Shown: positions 5,729 to 11,007 of the stretch, in pieces
Layout of the letters: each line of letters begins with the position of its first letter
Numbering within the stretch: the stretch's first letter is position 1
Assembly: GCA_944386395.1 (NCBI GenBank)
Contig: CALXAZ010000131.1
Coordinates: 1-11,007 of the forward strand
From: an uncultured Clostridia bacterium
GTDB taxonomy: Bacteria > Bacillota > Clostridia > Oscillospirales > JAAYOS01
Direction of reading: 5' to 3'
DNA length: 11,007 nucleotides
Notes under the pieces: model-generated
The model's input: only the letters and a program-made list of their open reading frames with translations
What the model was told of the DNA's origin: nothing
Database searches by the model: none
Translations under genes and position numbers: made by a program

Positions 5729-6514
5729 TTGGCATACTCCAGCGAAAGATTTCGCGCAGCCGCATTTGGCGGCTTTAACAGGCAGGACGTAACAAGCTAC
5801 ATAGAAAAGAGCTCGAAAGAGCACAACGAAGAGCTGGAAAAGCTGAAAAAACAAATAGAATCGCTCACAGGTGAACGCGACAGCCTTGCCGCGCATGCTG
5901 CTGAGACAGAAAGTGCCCTCTCCGCAGAGCGTGAGCGGACTGCTTTGCTCGAAAGCGAGGCTAAAGAGCTTTCAGAAGAGATGGAAAAACTTAGAGCTGA
6001 AAATTCCTCTGCCACCGAAAAGCTCTCATCTGCCGAAGAACAGATAGAAACACTCAAAGATCAGCTTTCTCTTGCGACCACACGTTCCGAGTGCGCCGAA
6101 TCTGAGTGCGCCTCCCTTCAGGCTGAAATAAAACAGCTAAACCTGGAGATTGCGGCATATGCCACAGAAAAGCAGCATGTTGCCGACATTGAAATAGCTG
6201 CCCACGAGCGCGCAAAGGCCATCGAGGACGCTGCCGAGAAAAATGCAAATGAGCTGCATGTCAAGATTGCCGAATTTGGCAGAGACGCAAGCAGAAAATT
6301 TTTCTCGGTCAAGGAGGACACTGAGCGTACAGTTTCTTCCCTTTCCTCCGAGCTTGAAAAGATCCGGCTCCTTCTTAGCGGGCTACCGCCCTACTTTGAA
6401 CAGCTTGCTGAAAACGTATCGCTTCTCTGTGCTGAGGATGCCGGAGCCATCCGCAAAGATATATCTTCTAAACCAGAGGGGGCCCCGGAACCGGAGCGTC
6501 CCTTTCGCGGCTAA
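5729..6514 (+). CDS. DivIVA-like coiled-coil protein
   Basis: A 261-residue protein with TTG start; GGGAGG (5715-5720) is eight bases upstream and no ATG fits better. Residues 9-26 (FRAAAFGGFNRQDVTSYIE region) resemble the N-terminal membrane-targeting segment of DivIVA/GpsB-type proteins. About 28-175 is a long, highly charged coiled coil rich in Glu, Lys, Ala and Ser. The segment 186-235 contains a second predicted helical region (SSELEKIRLLLSGLPPYFEQ). It probably acts at the membrane or division site, but no specific partner is indicated. The frame ends with a low-complexity tail, GAPEPERPFRG, while the +1 frame continues for 39 convincing codons to 6629 ending LLNIIKKILEI. A frameshift near 6476-6505 is therefore likely and the true protein may be about 300 residues. 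Confidence 0.7.
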   Translation: MAYSSERFRAAAFGGFNRQDVTSYIEKSSKEHNEELEKLKKQIESLTGERDSLAAHAAETESALSAERERTALLESEAKELSEEMEKLRAENSSATEKLSSAEEQIETLKDQLSLATTRSECAESECASLQAEIKQLNLEIAAYATEKQHVADIEIAAHERAKAIEDAAEKNANELHVKIAEFGRDASRKFFSVKEDTERTVSSLSSELEKIRLLLSGLPPYFEQLAENVSLLCAEDAGAIRKDISSKPEGAPEPERPFRG

Positions 6515-6629
6515 TCCTGCCCCAAGGTCCCGAGCAAAGGCTGATACAGTTCATGCACTGCCAAAAGATGATACCGGCTCGAGAGCTGCGAGGCTTTTGA
6601 ACATCATCAAAAAAATTCTCGAAATCTGA
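6501..6629 (+). pseudogene. out-of-frame C-terminal extension of the DivIVA-like gene
   Basis: In the +1 frame relative to the upstream gene, codons from 6501 read PFAANPAPRSRAKADTVHAL, then PKDDTGSRAARLLNIIKKIL and EI, stopping at TGA 6627. It has no start or ribosome site of its own. The linker followed by an amphipathic basic helix is a common ending for DivIVA-like proteins. A single extra base in the GGGGGCCCC run at 6479-6487 or nearby would explain the split; a +1 shift on CCC-T at 6500-6503 is another possibility. Confidence 0.5.
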
Positions 6630-6652
6630 ACATTATCAAAATTCTTGAAAGC
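6598..6652 (+). repeat. imperfect tandem duplication, 29 + 26 bases
   Basis: Copy 1 (6598-6626) begins TGAACATCATCAAAA and copy 2 (6627-6652) begins TGAACATTATCAAAA. They align throughout, with a three-base A deletion and four substitutions. Copy 1 encodes NIIKKILEI in the extension frame; copy 2 would read NIIKILES after the stop. It lies immediately before the ribosome site of the fumarase beta gene. Confidence 0.7.
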
Positions 6653-6665
6653 TGAGGAGATCCAG

Positions 6666-7238
6666 ATGGCTTCGATACATATAGACGCACAGGAACTTGC
6701 AGAAAGATCCACCTCTCTCTCGGTTGGGGACTCGATACTCCTCACCGGTAGGATATATACCGCGCGTGACGCCGCACACAAAAAGCTCTTTGAACTGCTT
6801 GACCGCGGAGAGGAGCTCCCCTTTGAAATTTCCGGGGCTTCGATATACTATGCCGGTCCCACTCCGGCAAAAGATGGCATGGCTGTCGGCTCATGTGGCC
6901 CCACAACCTCCGGGCGCATGGACAGGTTTGCCCCGAGGCTCCTGGATCTCGGGCTGTCCGCAATGATTGGCAAGGGTAAGCGCTCCAAAGAGGTGATCGA
7001 CGCCATCGTGCGTAACGGCGCGTGCTATCTTTGCGCTACGGGCGGCGCCGGGGCGCTAATTGCAAAATGCGTCAAATCTGCCAAGGAGATCGCCTTTCCT
7101 GAGCTTGGCTGTGAATCGATAAAAGAGCTATGGGTAGACAATCTTCCTCTGTTCGTTGGCATAGACCACAGCGGTAGAAGCATCTTTGACGAAGGAAGAG
7201 AGCAGTACAGTCTGGATAACATCCGGGCTATCTGCTGA
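6666..7238 (+). CDS. fumarate hydratase/tartrate dehydratase class I, beta subunit
   Basis: A 190-residue protein of the Fe-S hydro-lyase beta family (FumA C-terminal domain, TtdB). With an alpha subunit carrying the 4Fe-4S cluster it would interconvert fumarate and malate or dehydrate tartrate. Characteristic segments: LTGRIYTARDAAHK (26-39), SIYYAGPTPA (59-68), GSCGPTTSGRMD (75-86), MIGKGKRS (100-107), ATGGAGALIA (124-133), and ELGCESIKELWVDNLPLFVG with the following D (146-167). Length is normal for a separate beta chain. The ATG at 6666 is preceded by GAGGAG (6654-6659) at six bases; an upstream in-frame TTG at 6645 lies before that ribosome site and is rejected. No alpha subunit is beside it on either side, so the partner must be elsewhere or absent. 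Fumarate versus tartrate cannot be decided from this chain alone. Confidence 0.9.
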   Translation: MASIHIDAQELAERSTSLSVGDSILLTGRIYTARDAAHKKLFELLDRGEELPFEISGASIYYAGPTPAKDGMAVGSCGPTTSGRMDRFAPRLLDLGLSAMIGKGKRSKEVIDAIVRNGACYLCATGGAGALIAKCVKSAKEIAFPELGCESIKELWVDNLPLFVGIDHSGRSIFDEGREQYSLDNIRAIC

Positions 7239-7302
7239 TAGACCCGCTCCAACAGAGCTTTATTTTCGCTATATCAGCCATATCATAGTAACATAATAGG
7301 TA

Positions 7303-7331
7303 TTGCATAAATTCAATTCTTGCTCTATAAT
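7303..7331 (+). promoter_or_regulatory. sigma-A-type promoter of the DUF1858 gene
   Basis: TTGCAT (7303-7308) and a perfect TATAAT (7326-7331) are 17 bases apart. The -10 box is 50 bases upstream of the start codon. This makes the DUF1858 gene a one-gene unit, bounded by the terminator at 7616. Confidence 0.8.
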
Positions 7332-7381
7332 ATATATCGTGACCTACAAGGGCACAACACAAATTGCAGGAGGAATATAAA

Positions 7382-7606
7382 ATGGCTGTTATTACAAAGG
7401 ACACCATCATAAACGACGTTTTGAAAATAGACATCAATCTCGCCAGATATCTGTTTGAGATAGGTATGCACTGCGTGGGATGCCCGGCATCCGCAGGCGA
7501 AACTATCGAGCAGGCCTGCGCTGTTCACGGTGTAACGGGCGACGCTGTTGAGGAACTTGTCGAAAAAATGAACGCACATATCGAGGCATCGCAGTACGCT
7601 GAGTAA
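7382..7606 (+). CDS. DUF1858 (hybrid-cluster-associated redox disulfide) protein
   Basis: A 74-residue single-domain protein of the DUF1858 family, linked by its family name to hybrid cluster protein and redox disulfide chemistry. The diagnostic segment GMHCVGCPASAGETIEQACA is at residues 28-47, giving a CxxC pair at 31 and 34 with a third Cys at 46. The N-terminal half (ITKDTIINDVLKIDINLARY) is the conserved helical lead-in; the rest is a helix. It probably serves as a small thiol or metal-binding redox module in the cytoplasm, but no substrate is known. AGGAGG (7368-7373) lies eight bases before the ATG at 7382. No hybrid cluster protein gene is adjacent, though thioredoxin is 1.7 kb upstream. 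Confidence 0.93.
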   Translation: MAVITKDTIINDVLKIDINLARYLFEIGMHCVGCPASAGETIEQACAVHGVTGDAVEELVEKMNAHIEASQYAE

Positions 7607-7615
7607 TGTCATATT

Positions 7616-7646
7616 ACAGACCCGGAATTCCTCCGGGTCTGTTTTA
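7616..7646 (+). terminator. intrinsic terminator after the DUF1858 gene
   Basis: A perfect 11-bp stem, ACAGACCCGGA (7616-7626) with TCCGGGTCTGT (7632-7642), has a five-base loop and is followed by TTTA. Confidence 0.9.
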
Positions 7647-7720
7647 TAAGCCTCTTCTCCCACGAAACAATATAAAAACAAAACATATAAAACATATAAA
7701 TACAAAAGGGGAAAATCTAT

Positions 7721-8977
7721 ATGCTGTCTCTTAAAACACGGGGAAGGTCTGCCCGCAAAAAAGATAACGTTTTCACGCTGTCCCCCGCCTTTGTCAGCTT
7801 TGTCAAGATGGGGGCATTTTTCAACGTTGGGATGAACCTTTCTACTATTTTTGTCAGCACATTTCTTTTAAAGGCAGACGGGGATTTCTATACAGTTGCT
7901 TTTTATTATATGCTGGTATATCTGGCAGAGGTTGTCGGTGTATTTTTCTCGACAAATTTCTCCAGGAAAATAAGTCCGGTCGCCCTTACGCGGATAGGTC
8001 TTATACTGTATACGGCTTCATATGCCGTTTTGCTTCTGGGGCGCGAACGCTCCACCACGCTGTTTCCTATTATCGGCATACTTAATGGCGCTGGGGCAGC
8101 ATTCTACTGGACGCCATTCCACAACTACACGCAGATGTATTCTACCCAGCAAAACATTCAGTATGGCATGTCGATAAACGGCATCGTTGGAAATGTTATA
8201 TCCCTCATAACTCCTTCCATTTCCGGCTTTATTATTTCCTGTTTTCCGGATATCACAGGGTATATCATCATCTTTGTAATGACGATAGTGACCACGGTGT
8301 GCGCGGCACTTATTACGCGGCGTATGCCATCCCAGCCACAGGATCACGGGGAAAACCCCCTATTGGGGCTATTTTTCAAGGTTTTGCCAAAGAGCCGCGC
8401 GATGAAAAATATGGTATTGCAGGAGATATTTCGCGGTGCGCGCGACGGTGTATTTTTCTACTACCTTAACGTTCTCATTTTCTCGATGACATCAAACGAG
8501 CTTGTCACGGGTCTTAGCGCCTCAGCCCGTGCGCTCATGGGCATCGCAACCTTTTTTGTAATAAGGAAGTGCTCCTCAAATTCTGCCAAGGTCAGAATGT
8601 ATATGGTGGGCACAATAGGCTTCTTCCTTGCGACCACTGTGCTCTTTGGAATTTATAATATCACAGCCGTCGTTCTATACTATATATTCCTGATAATATT
8701 CAGCACTCTTGACACTAACGGCGATACCTGCGTAACCTTTATGATAGCTGAGAGCATATCAACAAGCTCTCGCAGCCGCAGGCTCGAGACGATTGCCTTT
8801 CGCAACTGCCTTTTCAACTTTGGGCGCGCAATAAGCCTTGTTATCTATGTTCTCATTCCGCCCGACGAGAAATATATAGTTCCAATGCTCTTCTTCTTTG
8901 CAACAATAGGGCTCCCGTCGTGCTTTTTCGCCCGTAGGGCGGCAAAGTACGCTCTTGAAAACACTGCCGGCAACTGA
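7721..8977 (+). CDS. MFS-type membrane transporter
   Basis: A 418-residue integral membrane protein with about 11-12 hydrophobic segments, consistent with the major facilitator superfamily. A basic N-terminus (KTRGRSARKK) is followed by the first segments (about 22-50, 58-80), a short loop with NFSRKISP resembling the conserved loop between helices 2 and 3, and LTRIGLILYTASYAVLLLG (89-107). Next come GILNGAGAAFYWTPFHNYTQ, the central hydrophilic loop (about 200-230, TRRMPSQPQDHGE), and a second half with a repeated hydrophobic pattern and the charged segment RSRRLETIAFRNCLFNFGR before the last pair of helices. The substrate is unknown; drug, sugar or peptide export are all possible. AAAAGGGG (7704-7711) is nine bases upstream of the ATG. 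The preceding DUF1858 terminator and the hairpin at 9000 make it a single-gene unit. No promoter was convincing in the AT-rich leader with two ACATATAAA copies (7683-7701). Confidence 0.85.
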   Translation: MLSLKTRGRSARKKDNVFTLSPAFVSFVKMGAFFNVGMNLSTIFVSTFLLKADGDFYTVAFYYMLVYLAEVVGVFFSTNFSRKISPVALTRIGLILYTASYAVLLLGRERSTTLFPIIGILNGAGAAFYWTPFHNYTQMYSTQQNIQYGMSINGIVGNVISLITPSISGFIISCFPDITGYIIIFVMTIVTTVCAALITRRMPSQPQDHGENPLLGLFFKVLPKSRAMKNMVLQEIFRGARDGVFFYYLNVLIFSMTSNELVTGLSASARALMGIATFFVIRKCSSNSAKVRMYMVGTIGFFLATTVLFGIYNITAVVLYYIFLIIFSTLDTNGDTCVTFMIAESISTSSRSRRLETIAFRNCLFNFGRAISLVIYVLIPPDEKYIVPMLFFFATIGLPSCFFARRAAKYALENTAGN

Positions 8978-8999
8978 CCCGTAAGAAAATAATGTCTAT

Positions 9000-9026
9000 C
9001 GGCAGGGCAAAAGTCCTGCCGCTTTT
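9000..9026 (+). terminator. intrinsic terminator after the MFS gene
   Basis: CGGCAGG (9000-9006) pairs with CCTGCCG (9015-9021) around an eight-base loop, followed by CTTTT. The stem is short but GC-rich and sits 22 bases after the stop. Confidence 0.75.
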
Positions 9027-9059
9027 CGTCCACTCCTCACATGCCGTATTCAAAAAAGA

Positions 9060-9088
9060 GTGACATTTTCCCTGCCCTGTGGTAAACT
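9060..9088 (+). promoter_or_regulatory. probable promoter of trmK
   Basis: GTGACA (9060-9065) and TAAACT (9083-9088) are exactly 17 bases apart, 38 bases before the ATG at 9127. This also argues against the longer reading frame that starts at GTG 9079. Confidence 0.55.
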
Positions 9089-9126
9089 GTGAGCATAAAA
9101 AGTATTTGAAAGAAAGGGGACTAGTA

Positions 9127-9858
9127 ATGAGGCTATTTACTCTTGCACCACGGCTGCAAAGGATAGCTGATCTTATTGCCCCAGGCGAACGGATATGGGA
9201 CGTTGGCAGCGACCATGCAAAGCTTCCTGTATGGCTTGTATACACAGGAAGAATCGATTTTGCCGTCGCCTCCGACATAGGTGAGGGTCCCGTGCAAAAC
9301 GGACGCCGGACAGCAGAAATGTTTGGCGTGCGCGACAGGATAAGCTTCATCCTCTGTCCCGGTCTGCAGGGAGGTAACCGCAACACCGCAGATACGATAA
9401 TAATTGCTGGCATGGGCGGGGAAACAATAGTGGAAATCCTCTCTGCCGCACCCTGGACTGCCGAAAGCGGGGTCCGCCTGCTGCTCCAGCCGATGTCCGG
9501 TGTGGAAGAGCTGAGGAGCTTTCTCTTTTCAGGCTGTTACTCTCTTGAGCGGGAGTTTCTCATTGACGACGGAGGGCGCGAATATATACTTATCGAAGCC
9601 CGAGGCGGCGGGTCTCCTCAGGGTTTCGGCATTGCCGAAACCCGCATAGGCAAGCTCCCGCAGGATGATCCACTGTTCCAGCGTCAGCTGAGACGTGAGC
9701 TTTCGAGGCTGAGAAGTGAGGCTGTCGGTGCCCGGGCGCGGGGGAACATTTCCCTGTTATCTGAGCTTGAGCTTGCGATACAGAAGCTCAGGCTGCTTGA
9801 GGATGTTGATCCCGACAGGTCAAATGCACCGGTGCCTCGGCAGCCTGTCACACCGTAG
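9127..9858 (+). CDS. trmK: tRNA (adenine22-N1)-methyltransferase TrmK
   Basis: A 243-residue SAM-dependent methyltransferase of the TrmK (YqfN) family, which methylates N1 of adenine 22 in tRNAs. Motif I is VGSDHAKLP (26-34), followed by SDIGEGPVQNG (49-59), IIIAGMGGETIVEIL (91-105), and LLLQPM then ELRSFLFSGCYSLERE, as is usual for this family. The C-terminal portion has a helical coiled tail (RQLRRELSRLRSEAVG and ISLLSELELAIQKLRLLE). The ATG at 9127 follows AAAGGGGA (9113-9120) by seven bases from its G run; the frame extends to 9079 but lies within the promoter there. In many Firmicutes a NIF3-family gene follows directly; here a 141-base spacer and the RqcH gene follow instead. Confidence 0.93.
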   Translation: MRLFTLAPRLQRIADLIAPGERIWDVGSDHAKLPVWLVYTGRIDFAVASDIGEGPVQNGRRTAEMFGVRDRISFILCPGLQGGNRNTADTIIIAGMGGETIVEILSAAPWTAESGVRLLLQPMSGVEELRSFLFSGCYSLEREFLIDDGGREYILIEARGGGSPQGFGIAETRIGKLPQDDPLFQRQLRRELSRLRSEAVGARARGNISLLSELELAIQKLRLLEDVDPDRSNAPVPRQPVTP

Positions 9859-9999
9859 ACGGCATATCCGGCAAGCTTGCTGCCTGAAAAACTGATGCGC
9901 GTATCCTTGATGAAATGTGTGGCTTTGCGGGCAGGATACAGCTCTCGTTAATTGGTCGCTCTGCCGTATGAAAAACGCAAAAACAGGAGAAATAACACA
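9859..9999. other. structured spacer between trmK and rqcH
   Basis: No reading frame of note. It contains the 10-bp palindrome GCAAGCTTGC (9871-9880) and a 7-bp inverted repeat, GTATCCT (9901-9907) with AGGATAC (9933-9939). No T-run follows these, so they are not clear terminators, and no consensus promoter was found. Confidence 0.4.
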
Positions 10000-11007
10000 A
10001 TGCCACTTGATGCAGTAACCCTCTCCGCTCTGAGAAACGAGCTTTCAGGGCGGATAACAGGTCTTAAAATAGATAAAGTATTTCAGCCGGAGAAGGACGA
10101 GCTCATCCTCGCGCTTCGAGGAGCTTCCGGCTCGTGCCGGTTGCTCCTTTCCGCAAATCAGGCAAATGCCCGCATATGCCTCACCGAGGCACAGCGTGAA
10201 AATCCTGCCGTTCCCCCCATGTTCTGTATGCTTATGCGGAAATACATTGGAGGCGGCGTCATCCGTTCCATAAGCCAGCCCCCTCTCGAAAGAGTCGTCG
10301 AGCTTGAGCTTGACGCTACCGATGAGATGGGTATTCTCCGCCGCCGAAAGCTAATCATCGAGCTTATCGGGCGCCAGTCAAACATCATCCTCACCGACGA
10401 GGACGGGAGGATAACAGATGCGATACACCGCGTTGACGGTGACATAGCTACTGGCAAGCGCCAGATCCTCCCCGGGATGTTTTACCGCCCCCCAGAGCCC
10501 CAGGTCAAGGTAAACCCGCTGTATACAGAGCCGCACCAGCTCAGTTCCCTACTCGCCTCAGCTCCAACTGAGGCAGCTGCGGACAGATGGCTTTTAGACA
10601 CTTTCCTGGGGCTGTCGCCAGTAGTGTGCCGCGAGCTTGCTTTTCGCGCCTGCGGCGATGTATCCGCGCGCTTTGTGGAAATGACGGAGGAGCAACGCGC
10701 CGCCTTTTCAGACCAGCTCGAACTGCTTATAACACAAATACAGACCGGAGACGTCCTGCCTTATATGCTTTTCGAGCGCAGCGAAAACGGCTCCCGCCCA
10801 TATGATATCTGCTATATCCCGATAACTCAATACGGCTCGAAATACGAGCTGAGACAGTTTGACAGCTTCTCTATGCTAATCGAGCAGTTCTACCTCGCCC
10901 GCTCCGCAAACGACAGGATGCGTCAAAAAACCCATGATCTCACCAGAGCTATATCCTCCGCGCGTGACAGGGTTCGCCGCAAGGTTGCCACCCAGCGGCA
11001 GGAGCTT
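10000..11007 (+). CDS. rqcH: RqcH/NFACT-family ribosome quality control protein, N-terminal part
   Basis: An open frame of 336 codons that runs off the right edge; full-length members are about 550-600 residues. In bacteria RqcH binds stalled 50S-peptidyl-tRNA complexes and recruits tRNA-Ala to add alanine tails that mark the nascent chain for degradation. The N-terminal NFACT signature is clear: MPLDAVTLSALRNEL (1-15), KIDKVFQPEKDELILALR (23-40), NPAVPPMFCMLMRKYIGGG (68-86), ELIGRQSNIILTDEDGRITD (121-140) and AIHRVDG (141-147). The coiled-coil region begins at the end (RSANDRMRQKTHDL, then the RDRVRRKVATQRQEL segment). AGGAGA (9985-9990) lies nine bases before the ATG. At residues 97-98, where the family has an Asp-Arg pair, this protein has Glu-Arg. 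Older annotations call it fibronectin-binding protein FbpA-like. Confidence 0.93.
   Translation, partial: MPLDAVTLSALRNELSGRITGLKIDKVFQPEKDELILALRGASGSCRLLLSANQANARICLTEAQRENPAVPPMFCMLMRKYIGGGVIRSISQPPLERVVELELDATDEMGILRRRKLIIELIGRQSNIILTDEDGRITDAIHRVDGDIATGKRQILPGMFYRPPEPQVKVNPLYTEPHQLSSLLASAPTEAAADRWLLDTFLGLSPVVCRELAFRACGDVSARFVEMTEEQRAAFSDQLELLITQIQTGDVLPYMLFERSENGSRPYDICYIPITQYGSKYELRQFDSFSMLIEQFYLARSANDRMRQKTHDLTRAISSARDRVRRKVATQRQEL

Noticed and set aside
7245..7266. GCTC-CAACA-GAGC followed by a T-rich run after the fumarase beta gene, a possible terminator
   Set aside because: The stem is only four pairs and the T-run is interrupted, so it is too weak to call.
7683..7701. ACATATAAA direct repeats before the MFS gene, considered as a CRISPR or operator array
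   Set aside because: Only two short AT-rich copies with no regular spacers; best treated as low-complexity leader sequence.

Overview
The window looks like a chromosomal stretch from a Firmicute of class Clostridia, perhaps an Oscillospiraceae-type gut anaerobe. This is an inference from gene content: a SigH-type sporulation sigma factor, a DivIVA-like coiled-coil protein, a DUF1858 redox protein, a two-subunit-type fumarase beta chain, TrmK and RqcH. Translation signals also fit, with strong AGGAGG-type ribosome binding sites and some TTG starts. No species can be named from the sequence alone.

Region 1 (1-1833) looks accessory. A DUF4417-family gene and a small translationally coupled gene are followed by the C-terminal stub of a large serine recombinase. 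The stub ends beside the terminator of a tRNA-Leu(CAG) gene on the minus strand. A 31-base piece of the tRNA end and terminator is repeated in inverted orientation on the other side of the stub, so this is probably the scar of a former integrative element.

Region 2 (1834-5171) is read on the minus strand. It holds the tRNA-Leu with a consensus promoter, about 330 bases with no gene, an IlvD/Edd-family dehydratase standing alone, and a sigH-like gene followed by a small double zinc-ribbon gene that ends at a strong terminator. The sigH-like gene has a sigma-A-type promoter lying inside its longest reading frame, so the real start is probably a downstream TTG.

Region 3 (5223-11007) is read on the plus strand. 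It holds thioredoxin, a DivIVA-like coiled-coil protein whose C-terminus appears frameshifted, a fumarase/tartrate dehydratase beta subunit without its alpha partner, a DUF1858 protein with its own promoter and terminator, an MFS transporter, TrmK (tRNA m1A22 methyltransferase), and the first 336 codons of RqcH, which runs off the window. Most are separate short transcription units with visible promoters or hairpin terminators.

I did not find a clear new multi-gene system. The best leads are the DUF4417 plus small-partner pair with its His-rich C-terminus, the tRNA-Leu integration scar, the Fe-S ligand substitution in the IlvD-like protein, the C-terminal frameshift of the DivIVA-like gene, and the Asp-to-Glu change in the RqcH signature pair.
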